29,527 nt of DNA from DUVT01 sp041675865 (GTDB lineage: Bacteria; Bacillota_I; Bacilli_A; ML615J-28; CAG-698), in assembly GCA_041675865.1 (NCBI GenBank), contig JBAYTA010000014.1:1-29527 (forward strand). The letters are read 5' to 3'. Below are positions 22,740 through 29,527 of this stretch, one piece after another. The notes below the pieces were generated by a model that worked only from the letters and a program-made list of their open reading frames with translations, had not been told where the DNA came from and ran no database searches. Numbering within the stretch: the stretch's first letter is position 1; the number at the start of each line of letters is the position of its first letter. Position numbers and translations under genes: made by a program.

Positions 22740-23117
22740 TTAAGGATGCATCTTTAGAGTCTGTAAATTCAATAACCTTATCAAAATATTATTCTCAACT
22801 TCTGCAATATTATTTGCTAATTTTATAGGTTTTTCAAAAAAAGTAGTAGAAAGGTAGCAATTATGTCTTAATTTAAAGGAAAAATCAAATTTATGAACTT
22901 CAATATAATAATTAATTATTCCTGACAAAGGTGTGACGATATTTGGATAAGAAGCAGTTGAACACTTTTTAAAATCTAGAACTATTTGAGTTACACCTCT
23001 TTTTAAAAAGCCATACATTATATAGATAAATTTACTGACAATTATCCTTTTTGTTAAGTCTTTAAAGTAAATAGTAGCTATATTATTTGATATTCTAATA
23101 TTGAGTTTTTTATTCAT
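22740..23117 (-). CDS. STAS-like N-terminal half of the frameshifted gene
   Basis: A 125-residue product starting with a good ATG (AGGAAGGGA site, TATACT-type -10 upstream). Residues 1-100 look like a STAS domain: a beta hairpin (IRISNNIATIYF), then GVTQIVLDFKKCSTASYPNIV, the central strand and first helix of the STAS fold. The normal frame ends after an out-of-place tail (LIRLLNLQTLKMHP). Reading in the next frame from a T4 run at 22783-22786 continues as DKVIEFTDSKDASLISKYL and on into the ATPase domain. The simplest explanation is loss of one T. The intact protein would be STAS-HATPase-DUF4325, a partner-switching arrangement in one chain. A programmed shift or sequence error cannot be excluded. 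Confidence 0.65.
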   Translation of the reverse strand: MNKKLNIRISNNIATIYFKDLTKRIIVSKFIYIMYGFLKRGVTQIVLDFKKCSTASYPNIVTPLSGIINYYIEVHKFDFSFKLRHNCYLSTTFFEKPIKLANNIAEVENNILIRLLNLQTLKMHP

Positions 23118-23215
23118 AAAATCCCTTCCTAAGTTTTATAATATTAGTATAGTGCATTATTGTATTAATTTTCTTCTATTAAGACAGTAACATTAATTTA
23201 TAAACAATTCTTAAA

Positions 23216-23300
23216 TGGTGCGGCTGATGAAATTCGAATTCACACGTTATAAAACACTACCCCCTCAAGATAGCGCGTCTACCAGTTCCGCCACAGCCGC
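23216..23300 (-). tRNA. tRNA-Leu (anticodon GAG)
   Basis: Read on the minus strand it has acceptor GCGGCTG/CAGCCGC, discriminator A and an encoded CCA. The D-arm region is GGCGGAACTGGTAGACGC. The anticodon arm CTATC-TTGAGGG-GGTAG gives GAG, for CUC/CUU. A class II long variable arm and a TTCGAAT T-loop follow. It stands alone in the gene-free stretch 23118-23482; apart from the promoters on either side I see nothing else there. Confidence 0.93.
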
Positions 23301-23482
23301 ATAAATACTTTATATATTTTATCATAAATTTAATTAAATTTAAAGTTAAAATTTATGAATATTATAGTTTGTTTTATTTGTTTTTAATATATAATTATTT
23401 TGCTTAGAAATTTTAAATATAGATTTATTTATGATTTTAAAGTATAATAAATACAAGATATATATTAAGGGAGAGAATTAAT

Positions 23483-23962
23483 ATGGAAAAGATATCTTCA
23501 TTTACTGTTGATCATTTAAAATTATTACCTGGTATTTATGTTTCAAGAAAGGATTATTTAGCTCCTTATGTTTTAACAACCCTAGATCTTCGTTATACAA
23601 GACCAAATTTTGAACCAGTTATGGGAACTGGCGCTATTCATGCTATTGAACATTTATCAGCAACTTTCCTAAGGAATCATAAAGTATATAAAGATGATAT
23701 TATTTATTTTGGTCCAATGGGATGTAGGACAGGCTTTTATTTAATTATTAAATGTGATTATAAATCGATTGATTTAGTAGACTTGATTGGGGAATTAATA
23801 GATTTCATTATTAATTTTAGTGGAGATATTCCTGGAGCAAGTATGAAAGAATGTGGAAACTATATCGATATGGATTTAAATATGGCTAAGTTTTATGCAA
23901 ATAAATTTAAGACTGAAGTCTTAGATAATTTATCAAAAATTAATTTAGAATATCAGGAGTAG
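23483..23962 (+). CDS. luxS: S-ribosylhomocysteine lyase LuxS
   Basis: A 159-residue metalloenzyme that splits S-ribosylhomocysteine into homocysteine and DPD, the precursor of the autoinducer AI-2. The metal ligands His53 and His57 lie in HAIEH, with Cys124 in MKECGNY; the catalytic Cys81 lies in GPMGCRTGFYL. Glu56 is the second catalytic residue. Length and all active-site residues are normal. TATAAT at 23443-23448 and an AAGGGAGAG site lead into the ATG. No pfs/mtnN or methionine gene is next to it; instead it heads a five-gene set with repair, acetylation and HD/FRG proteins, which is an unusual context. It recycles homocysteine for certain; whether AI-2 is used as a signal cannot be told. 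Confidence 0.97.
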   Translation: MEKISSFTVDHLKLLPGIYVSRKDYLAPYVLTTLDLRYTRPNFEPVMGTGAIHAIEHLSATFLRNHKVYKDDIIYFGPMGCRTGFYLIIKCDYKSIDLVDLIGELIDFIINFSGDIPGASMKECGNYIDMDLNMAKFYANKFKTEVLDNLSKINLEYQE

Positions 23963-23964
23963 TT

Positions 23965-24534
23965 ATGAATCTTAATTTTGCTGCTTTTCCTTGTTTAGAG
24001 ACTTCTAGACTTGTATTAAGGAAGATGAGTTTTAAAGATGCTACAGATCTTTTTGAAATAAGAAGTAATCCAGAGATGATTGATTATAGTGATTCTAAGT
24101 TAGATGAGTTTTTGGAAGACACCATCAAGTTTATTGAGATAATAAATAGGGGAATAGAAAAGAATAAGTGGATCAATTGGGGAATTATTCATAAAGAAAA
24201 TAATAAGTTAATTGGAACAATAAATATTTGGAATTTTGATATGGAGGAAAAAAAGGCTGAAATTGGTTATGGTTTAAATCCTAAATATCAAGGTAAAGGT
24301 TTAATGAGTGAAGCTTTAAAAGAAGTAATCAATTTTGGGTTTAAGGAAATTGGTTTAGATTCAATTGAAGTTTGGACGGAAAAAAGAAATGAAAGATCAA
24401 TTAAATTAATTGAAAAGCATGGTTTTAACTATTTAAAAGAAGTTAGGGAAATGGGATACTATAAGAAACAACAGTTTAATATGAAAGTTTATGTGCTTAA
24501 TAAAGGAGACAGTTATGGCAGTAGCATATTATGA
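23965..24534 (+). CDS. GNAT acetyltransferase, RimJ/RimL type
   Basis: A 189-residue N-acetyltransferase of the Acetyltransf_3 group. It opens with the typical LETSRLVLRKMSFKDA strand and helix, has WGIIHKENNKLIGTINIW in the sheet core, and the acetyl-CoA loop YQGKGLMSEAL (about 110-120), then NERSIKLIEKHGF. Members acetylate ribosomal proteins, amino groups of small molecules or antibiotics; the substrate here is unknown. It begins 2 bases after the luxS stop with an AGGAG site inside luxS, so translation is probably coupled. The next gene, ogt, starts inside its 3' end. Confidence 0.88.
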   Translation: MNLNFAAFPCLETSRLVLRKMSFKDATDLFEIRSNPEMIDYSDSKLDEFLEDTIKFIEIINRGIEKNKWINWGIIHKENNKLIGTINIWNFDMEEKKAEIGYGLNPKYQGKGLMSEALKEVINFGFKEIGLDSIEVWTEKRNERSIKLIEKHGFNYLKEVREMGYYKKQQFNMKVYVLNKGDSYGSSIL

Positions 24535-24988
24535 TTCTCTTGTTGGCTTACTTATGCTTGAAGAAAGATATGGTAAGATTGTGAAATTGGATAATGTTGA
24601 TTATCGAACATTAAAAGAAGAAATGAATCCTGTATTAGAAAATGCTATTAAGCAACTTGATGAATATTTTAAGGGAGCAAGAAAAGATTTTGATCTTGAG
24701 ATTGAAATGTTTGGGACACCTTATATGCTTAAAGTATGGGATGAGTTAAAGAAAATACCATATGGGACTACTATTAGTTATTCAGAATTAGCTAGGAGAG
24801 TAGGAAATATTAAAGGAGCTAGAAGTGCTGGTGGGGCATGTGGAAAGAATAATATTATGATTATTGTTCCATGCCACAGAGTAATCGGTAAAAACGGTAA
24901 ACTAGTTGGCTTTGGTGGCGGTTTAGATATGAAAGCGAAACTACTTGATTTTGAATATCGAAATCTTAATGGTAGTCTTAAGGGGTAA
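24515..24988 (+). CDS. ogt: Methylated-DNA-protein-cysteine methyltransferase
   Basis: A 157-residue suicide repair protein that moves methyl groups from O6-methylguanine (and O4-methylthymine) to its own cysteine. The active site is PCHRVIG with acceptor Cys120, preceded by the helix-turn-helix with RSAGGACGKN, where Arg103 acts as the base-flipping finger. There is no Ada-type regulatory domain, so it is of the Ogt/AdaB form. The open frame starts earlier, but AAAGGAGA lies just before the ATG at 24515. It overlaps the GNAT gene by 20 bases. With the YcaQ-like glycosylase at 16375 it gives the window two alkylation-damage genes. Confidence 0.94.
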   Translation: MAVAYYDSLVGLLMLEERYGKIVKLDNVDYRTLKEEMNPVLENAIKQLDEYFKGARKDFDLEIEMFGTPYMLKVWDELKKIPYGTTISYSELARRVGNIKGARSAGGACGKNNIMIIVPCHRVIGKNGKLVGFGGGLDMKAKLLDFEYRNLNGSLKG

Positions 24989-24991
24989 ACA

Positions 24992-25630
24992 ATGAAAAAA
25001 TTTGAATTAGCTCATAAGTATTTATTAGATGCTTTTAATAATAGTGAGTATTTAAATAATAATCCTCATTCAAAAAACTATCGATATGAACATAGTATTA
25101 GAGTTGCAAATATAGGAAGAGTAATTGCAGAAGAGGAAGGTTTTGATGTTGAAGCATTTATGGTTGCTTGTCTTCTTCATGATATTAGTTATGTAGAAGA
25201 GTTTAAAAAAGAAAATGATTGGTTAGGTCATGGAAGAAGAGCAGCATACATGGTTAAGGATTTTATTGAATCTTTAGGTTTTGCAAGAGAAGTTACTAAT
25301 GATATTTTATATGGAATTGCAATTCATGTTGATGATGTATCTGATTTTTTGGGTGTTAGAACTCCATTTGCTCTAGCAATTGGTGATGCTGATAATATCG
25401 ATAGATTTGATACATATAGAATTTTTGAAACTTTAAAATATGAAAAGTTTGATGAGTTATCACTTGATGAAAAAATGGATGTATGTAGAAACAGATTAAG
25501 TAATTTAAAAAGATTATTATCTAAAGATTATGCAACCCCTACTTCTACAAAACTTTTTCACGAAAAGTTAGAATTTCAGCTTTCATTTTACTCAAGATTA
25601 TTACTGCAACTTGAAGCATCAGAACTTTAA
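24992..25630 (+). CDS. HD-domain phosphohydrolase
   Basis: A 212-residue protein with a canonical HD domain: His34 (YEHSIRVANIG), His63-Asp64 (LLHDISY), and Asp132 or Asp134 (GDADNIDRFD) as metal ligands, with extra His80 and His112 in between. It is of the stand-alone YfbR/YedJ-like kind that hydrolyses nucleotides or other phosphate esters with Mg or Mn; no (p)ppGpp synthetase or GGDEF partner is joined to it. Substrate unknown. It starts 3 bases after ogt, with an AAGGGG site, and is followed by the FRG gene after 11 bases. Confidence 0.87.
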   Translation: MKKFELAHKYLLDAFNNSEYLNNNPHSKNYRYEHSIRVANIGRVIAEEEGFDVEAFMVACLLHDISYVEEFKKENDWLGHGRRAAYMVKDFIESLGFAREVTNDILYGIAIHVDDVSDFLGVRTPFALAIGDADNIDRFDTYRIFETLKYEKFDELSLDEKMDVCRNRLSNLKRLLSKDYATPTSTKLFHEKLEFQLSFYSRLLLQLEASEL

Positions 25631-25641
25631 AGGATAATCAT

Positions 25642-26712
25642 ATGGATAAAGTTATTTACTATAGAGGACAAGCTAAAAACTATTCAGGCAATCTAAAAAA
25701 TGGAGCAGATATTATTCCTTCTATATTTAGATATAAAGATAGAGAGTTTTCATTAATAGAAGAAGCAAACTATTATATTGATACTGCATTATCTTTACAA
25801 GATGTTTTTAACTCTAAGATTGATGGTGATCCTGAATTAACTGCAAAAATTCTTGGAAAGTTACAACATCGAGGTGTTTCTACTAGATTGATTGATATAA
25901 CTAAAAGTTATGATATAGCCCGATATTTCGCTTCTAATAAACTTTTTAATGATGATGGATATATTTACCATATAATTCCTGAAAAGAGTATAAAGGAAAT
26001 TAAGGACGAGTATAGTCTTTCTGTTACAAGAAAAATTTATACTCTTATGAATTCCAAGACTTTAATTGAAAATAATATTGATTTAGTTGAATACTTTACA
26101 AAGTTAGAAAATGTTAGTAATATAAAACCTTATACAATCCAAAATGCTGTAATCTTAGATTATGAAAAATTACTTAAGGGGAGAAAAATAGATAATTTAA
26201 GACTAAATAGACAAAAGGGTAGTTTTATCTTACTCGGTAATGAAATAAAGGAAAATAGATTAACTGGTAAGATTAACAGATCTGTTTTTGATGATTTAGA
26301 TTACCCTGAAATTATTAAAGCAAAAGAAAAGCTAAATTATTTATATGAACTATCTTTAAGAGGAATTAATTATGTTAATTTATTTCCTGATGATGATACA
26401 GCAATAACTTTAGTATCTAAATATAATCAGATATTTAAACTTGGTAAAGTTAATGAGTTGATGAATTTTGTTGATTCAAAATTTAAATCAAGTAATCATT
26501 CTAAACTAACTAATTTTAAGAACTTTATTTTAAAAAATATAAATGATTTATATAAAGAATTTAATAGAGATCAAAATAGTTTTTATTTTGTATTTAAGGA
26601 ATTAAATGATTATTATAATTTCTATTATGATATATATAATGAAACTAACAAAGTATATGAATTATATAATTATGAAAAGATTATTAAAGATTTAATTAAA
26701 AAATCTGCATAA
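25642..26712 (+). CDS. FRG-domain protein
   Basis: A 356-residue protein with an N-terminal FRG domain, named for its Phe/Tyr-Arg-Gly motif: YYRGQ (6-10), PSIFR (26-30) and LQHRGVSTRLIDITKSYDIARYFAS (74-98), in which QH.G..TRL.D is the family core. The C-terminal 250 residues are helical, Asn/Lys/Tyr rich and not recognised. FRG domains are common in accessory and defence-associated loci and are thought to be related to ADP-ribosyltransferase folds, but the biochemical role is not settled. It is the last gene of the luxS operon (AAAGGAT site, 11-base gap). No terminator is obvious after it; the next promoter starts at 26721. Confidence 0.82.
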   Translation: MDKVIYYRGQAKNYSGNLKNGADIIPSIFRYKDREFSLIEEANYYIDTALSLQDVFNSKIDGDPELTAKILGKLQHRGVSTRLIDITKSYDIARYFASNKLFNDDGYIYHIIPEKSIKEIKDEYSLSVTRKIYTLMNSKTLIENNIDLVEYFTKLENVSNIKPYTIQNAVILDYEKLLKGRKIDNLRLNRQKGSFILLGNEIKENRLTGKINRSVFDDLDYPEIIKAKEKLNYLYELSLRGINYVNLFPDDDTAITLVSKYNQIFKLGKVNELMNFVDSKFKSSNHSKLTNFKNFILKNINDLYKEFNRDQNSFYFVFKELNDYYNFYYDIYNETNKVYELYNYEKIIKDLIKKSA

Positions 26713-26720
26713 AAATATTC

Positions 26721-26748
26721 TTGAATAACATAACCTTCATTTGATAAT
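26721..26748 (+). promoter_or_regulatory. Promoter for the third hsp20
   Basis: TTGAAT at 26721-26726, a 16-base spacer and GATAAT at 26743-26748. No CIRCE is present around it, unlike the hsp20-groESL operon. Confidence 0.5.
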
Positions 26749-26773
26749 AATATTAAAAATGGAGGTTTTTATT

Positions 26774-27205
26774 ATGAAATATTTAGAAGAAAATAAAAAT
26801 AGAGATGGATTTTTAAATGATGATTTCTTTGAAAAGTTTTTTGACTATCCTTATTCAAAAATGGGTAGAAACTTACAAAAAATGAAAACTGATATAATTG
26901 AAACAAAAGATCGCTATAAGATTATAATTGATATCCCAGGTTATGATAAAAAAGATATTATGGTTCATGTTGGTGATAAATATCTAACTGTTTATGTAAA
27001 TAAAGAAGATGATAAAGAAGAAAAAGTTAATGAAGGAAGATATGTATATAGAGAAAGATATATTGGAACAGCATCAAGAAGTTTTTACATCGGTAATATT
27101 AGTGAAGAAAACATTAAAGCTAGTTATAAAAACGGAACTCTTACTTTAGATTTCCCAAAGGAAAATAGTAAAGAAAAAGAAAAAACATGGATTAAAATTG
27201 ACTAA
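26774..27205 (+). CDS. Small heat-shock protein, Hsp20/IbpA type (third copy)
   Basis: A 143-residue alpha-crystallin-domain chaperone. The N-terminal arm has FLNDDFFEKFFDYPYSKM, a Phe-rich substrate-binding region. The crystallin domain includes IIDIPGYDKKDIMVHVGDKYLTVYV and ASYKNGTLTLDFPKE; the tail ends TWIKID, an I-x-I motif. It resembles the copy at 6738 more than the one at 6342. GGAGG lies before the ATG at 26774; two in-frame ATGs upstream (26741, 26759) overlap the promoter or the ribosome-binding site. It is monocistronic with its own promoter and terminator and lacks CIRCE, so its control differs from the operon copies. Confidence 0.92.
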   Translation: MKYLEENKNRDGFLNDDFFEKFFDYPYSKMGRNLQKMKTDIIETKDRYKIIIDIPGYDKKDIMVHVGDKYLTVYVNKEDDKEEKVNEGRYVYRERYIGTASRSFYIGNISEENIKASYKNGTLTLDFPKENSKEKEKTWIKID

Positions 27206-27212
27206 AATTAAT

Positions 27213-27247
27213 AGTCATCATTAAAATATTTAATGGTGACTTTTTTG
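27213..27247 (+). terminator. Terminator after the third hsp20
   Basis: AGTCATCATTAA (27213-27224) pairs with TTAATGGTGACT (27230-27241) with one U-G pair, followed by TTTTT. Confidence 0.85.
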
Positions 27248-27281
27248 TATAATATATTAATGAAACAATAAAGCGTATTGA

Positions 27282-27310
27282 TTGACACATAAATAATTTA
27301 ATAATATACT
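27282..27310 (+). promoter_or_regulatory. Promoter of the symporter gene
   Basis: TTGACA at 27282-27287, a 17-base spacer and TATACT at 27305-27310. Confidence 0.75.
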
Positions 27311-27338
27311 TTTCTAAAGATAAGATATCTTTAGAAAA
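27310..27338. promoter_or_regulatory. Perfect 13-bp inverted repeat at the symporter start site
   Basis: TTTTCTAAAGATA (27310-27322) and TATCTTTAGAAAA (27326-27338) are exact inverted copies separated by AGA. The element begins on the last base of the -10 and spans the expected +1, the classic place for a repressor operator. A 5' stabilising hairpin is the alternative. Confidence 0.65.
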
Positions 27339-27358
27339 AATGAATAGGAGTATTTCGT

Positions 27359-28690
27359 ATGGATGTATTTATAAAAGAGTATGCGGAACTACTTATGTAT
27401 TTTGTAGCAGCTTTAGTCTTTGGAGTTTTATTCTTCATGGCTAAGAAGAAAGTTAATTTCAGTGTTAGAGTACTAACAGCTATGGGGCTAGGTATCATAG
27501 CTGCTTTAATATTTAAAGATGCTGCTGCTCACTTAAGAGTTTTCGGTACAGTATATACAAGATTAATTAGACTAATCGTTGTTCCTTTAGTCTTTGTATC
27601 TATAATTAAGAGTTTTACAAATATGGAAAGTGTATCTTCACTTAAAAAAGTGGGATCTAAAACTGTATTTTGGTTACTCTTCTTAACATTAATTGGTGCT
27701 ATATTTGGTGTTGTAGCAGCTAGTTTATTTAATTTAGGTGAAGGTGCACCTCTTCCTACAGGAGAAAACACAAATCAACCATTTACGTTAGTTGCTGCTT
27801 TGCTTAATTTAATTCCTGTGAATATATTTACACATGCAGCTAATAATGATGTTATTCAAGTTATTTTCTTTGCAATCTTAATTGCTATTGCAATTATTAT
27901 TGAAAGTAATAGAAATCCTGAAAAGATTAAACCTTTTAAAGATTTCATTAATGCATCATCAGATTTAATGAACAGAGTAACAAAGATTATTATTAGATAT
28001 ACACCATATGGTGTCTTTGGATTAGTTGCAAATGCTGTTGCAAGAAATGATGCAGAAGCATTTAAGACATTAGGATTATATATTATTGTAATGTATTCTG
28101 TAATGTTAATCTTCTTTGTTGTTATTCAAATGGGATTCATTTCACTTGTAGCTAGATTAAATCCATTTAAATTTGTTAAAAAAGTTTATCCTGCTATGGT
28201 AGTAGCTCTAACTACTCAAAGTAGTTTAGGTACACTTCCTGTAAGTATTAAATCTTTACAAAGAGCAGGTGTAAGCGAAAAGGTTGCAAACTTCTCAGCT
28301 CCACTAGGAGCTACAATGGGAATGGCTGCATGTAGTGGAATATTCCCTGCTGTTGTTGCTGTTTTAACTGCAAATGCTTATGGAGTAGAATTAACTGCAG
28401 GCTTATATTTAACAATAATTCTATCATCAGTTATTGCATCAATTGGGATTGCAGGAGTTCCTGGAATTGCAAGTGTTGCAGCAACAGTTGTTTTAGCTAG
28501 TGTTGGTTTACCATTAGAAGGACTATTATTAGTATTAGCAGTAGAAGCATTTATCGATATGGGAAGAACTGCTGTTAATGTAACTGGAAGTTTAGTTGCA
28601 GCTACAATTACTGCAAGAACTGAAAGAGATGAATTTGATATGACTCAATTTGATAGTGAAATATCAGTTGATAAAGGTGTTTTACAATAA
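27359..28690 (+). CDS. SDF-family symporter, TcyP-like (probable L-cystine or dicarboxylate)
   Basis: A 443-residue inner-membrane transporter of the dicarboxylate/amino acid:cation symporter (DAACS/SDF) family, with about eight helices and two re-entrant hairpins. Hairpin and ligand motifs seen: TTQSSLGTLPVS (285-296), GATMGMAACSGIFPA in helix 7 (317-331), GIAGVPGIAS (363-372) and DMGRTAVNVTGS in helix 8 (400-411). The DMGRTA.NV.G pattern resembles the cystine carriers TcyP/YdjN more than the glutamate carriers GltP/GltT, so L-cystine is the better guess. That would fit a sulfur theme with LuxS, but it is inference. GGAG lies before the ATG, and the promoter carries a perfect inverted repeat. 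It is monocistronic. Confidence 0.9.
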   Translation: MDVFIKEYAELLMYFVAALVFGVLFFMAKKKVNFSVRVLTAMGLGIIAALIFKDAAAHLRVFGTVYTRLIRLIVVPLVFVSIIKSFTNMESVSSLKKVGSKTVFWLLFLTLIGAIFGVVAASLFNLGEGAPLPTGENTNQPFTLVAALLNLIPVNIFTHAANNDVIQVIFFAILIAIAIIIESNRNPEKIKPFKDFINASSDLMNRVTKIIIRYTPYGVFGLVANAVARNDAEAFKTLGLYIIVMYSVMLIFFVVIQMGFISLVARLNPFKFVKKVYPAMVVALTTQSSLGTLPVSIKSLQRAGVSEKVANFSAPLGATMGMAACSGIFPAVVAVLTANAYGVELTAGLYLTIILSSVIASIGIAGVPGIASVAATVVLASVGLPLEGLLLVLAVEAFIDMGRTAVNVTGSLVAATITARTERDEFDMTQFDSEISVDKGVLQ

Positions 28691-28700
28691 ATTTAAAAAG

Positions 28701-28725
28701 AAGACCCATATGTGGGTCTTTTTTG
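28701..28725. terminator. Bidirectional terminator between symporter and pyrophosphatase genes
   Basis: AAGACCCA (28701-28708) pairs with TGGGTCTT (28713-28720) around TATG, with a T run after it and an A run before it. A weaker AATGATAT/ATATCATT hairpin at 28742-28762 lies nearer the pyrophosphatase end. Confidence 0.85.
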
Positions 28726-28779
28726 GTTGAATAAATAAAGTAATGATATTTGAGATATCATTCCTAATTTTTTTATTTT

Positions 28780-29527
28780 TTAGAAGAATTTTTCTAAGAT
28801 TGAACCAATTTGCATAATAGCTGGTCCGATAATTAAAGCTACCATCGACATAAGCTTAATTAAGATATCCATTGAAGGTCCAGCAGTATCTTTAAATGGA
28901 TCTCCAACAGTGTCACCAGTAACAGCTGCTTTATGTGCTTCGCTACCTTTACCACCATGCTTACCTGATTCAATTAACTTTTTAGCGTTATCCCAAGCTC
29001 CACCTGAGTTTGCCATAAATATAGCAAGCATAGATCCACTTGCAAGTGCTCCAACTAATAGTCCACCTAGTGCTGAAGTACCAAAGAAGAATCCGATAAC
29101 TATAGGAGTTAAAACTGCAATTAATGCAGGAACAATCATTTCCTTTAATGCTGCACTTGTAGATATTTCTACACATTTTGCATAATCTGGTTTTGATTTT
29201 CCTTCCATAATTCCAGGATCATTTTTAAATTGACTTCTTACTTCTTCAATCATTTTATTAGCTGCTTTTCCTACTGAATTAATTACTAATGAAGTAAATA
29301 GGAATGGAAGCATCGCTCCTACAAGTAATCCAACAATAACTAATGGATTAAGAATATCTATTACTGATAATCCAGTTGAATGAGCGTAGGAAACAAATAG
29401 TGCTAGAGAAGTAAGTGTAGCTGCACCAATACAGAATCCCTTACCTATAGCTGCTGTAGTATTACCTACTGAATCTAGTTTATCAGTAATTTTTCTTACC
29501 TTTTCATCTAGATTAGCCATTTCAGCA
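28780..29527 (-). CDS. hppA: Membrane-bound ion-pumping pyrophosphatase, C-terminal part
   Basis: The final 249 codons of a membrane pyrophosphatase; the gene runs off the right edge (the frame is open through 29527, reading Ala-Glu before the Met at 29520, so that Met is internal). The enzyme couples PPi hydrolysis to pumping of H+ or Na+. Visible are VGNTTAAIGKGF, helices with FTSLVINSVGKAANKMIEEVR, PDYAKCVEISTSAALKEM, and the hydrolytic-site tail GGAWDNAKKLIE followed by HKAAVTGDTVGDPFKDTAGPS. Ala in GNTTAA, where K+-independent enzymes have Lys, marks it as the K+-dependent type. Whether it pumps Na+ or H+ is decided by residues outside the window. It suggests a cell that saves energy by using pyrophosphate. 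Confidence 0.95.
   Translation of the reverse strand, partial: AEMANLDEKVRKITDKLDSVGNTTAAIGKGFCIGAATLTSLALFVSYAHSTGLSVIDILNPLVIVGLLVGAMLPFLFTSLVINSVGKAANKMIEEVRSQFKNDPGIMEGKSKPDYAKCVEISTSAALKEMIVPALIAVLTPIVIGFFFGTSALGGLLVGALASGSMLAIFMANSGGAWDNAKKLIESGKHGGKGSEAHKAAVTGDTVGDPFKDTAGPSMDILIKLMSMVALIIGPAIMQIGSILEKFF

Noticed and set aside
23118..23482. Riboswitch or SAM-responsive leader before luxS
   Set aside because: After the tRNA the sequence is plain AT-rich with a -10; no conserved riboswitch motif or terminator/antiterminator pair is seen.
28910..29185. 91-codon + strand frame over the pyrophosphatase
   Set aside because: It is antisense to a well-conserved pyrophosphatase region; Pro/Ser/Ala composition is what the complement of that gene would give.

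Overview
The window is AT-rich DNA (about 30% GC by eye) from a low-GC, Firmicutes/Tenericutes-like bacterium. UGA is used as a stop (the gene at 1176-1673 ends in TGA), so this is not the Mycoplasma code. Genes for peptidoglycan work (murB, a membrane-anchored Amidase_2 protein, perhaps a glutamate racemase tail at the left edge) suggest a walled cell. LuxS, HrcA-type CIRCE control and a membrane pyrophosphatase would fit a lineage near Acholeplasmatales, Izemoplasmatales, Haloplasmatales or Erysipelotrichales. That placement is inference; no rRNA marker is present.

Layout. 1-5135: small accessory genes, each mostly with its own terminator: a hotdog thioesterase, two small membrane proteins (one YcxB-like), an amidase on the minus strand, a small GNAT, a secreted TasA-like protein, a disordered basic protein and an APH-fold kinase. 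5221-6138: murB. 6240-9177: a heat-shock operon, hsp20-hsp20-groES-groEL, driven by a near-consensus extended -10 promoter flanked by one good and one degenerate CIRCE. 9336-15932: a giant lipoprotein with six InlB-type (flg_new) repeats followed by about five [OB-OB-Ig] superrepeats and a terminal OB-OB pair. 16375-18749: a YcaQ/AlkX-type DNA glycosylase and an iron alcohol dehydrogenase. 18751-20160: a 15-bp tandem repeat abutting the promoter of a leaderless flg_new protein. 20201-23117: a decayed zone with a 3' gene fragment, two small genes, a transposase remnant and a frameshifted STAS / histidine-kinase-ATPase / DUF4325 gene. 23216-23300: tRNA-Leu(GAG). 23483-26712: a tight luxS-GNAT-ogt-HD-FRG operon. 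26774-29527: a third hsp20, a TcyP-like symporter with a palindrome at its promoter, and the C-terminal part of a K+-dependent-type membrane pyrophosphatase.

The most distinctive content is the giant surface lipoprotein, the leaderless flg_new protein with its repeat-bearing promoter, and the dual-CIRCE operon that joins two small heat-shock proteins to GroESL. I saw no CRISPR array, intact insertion sequence, prophage module or replication origin.
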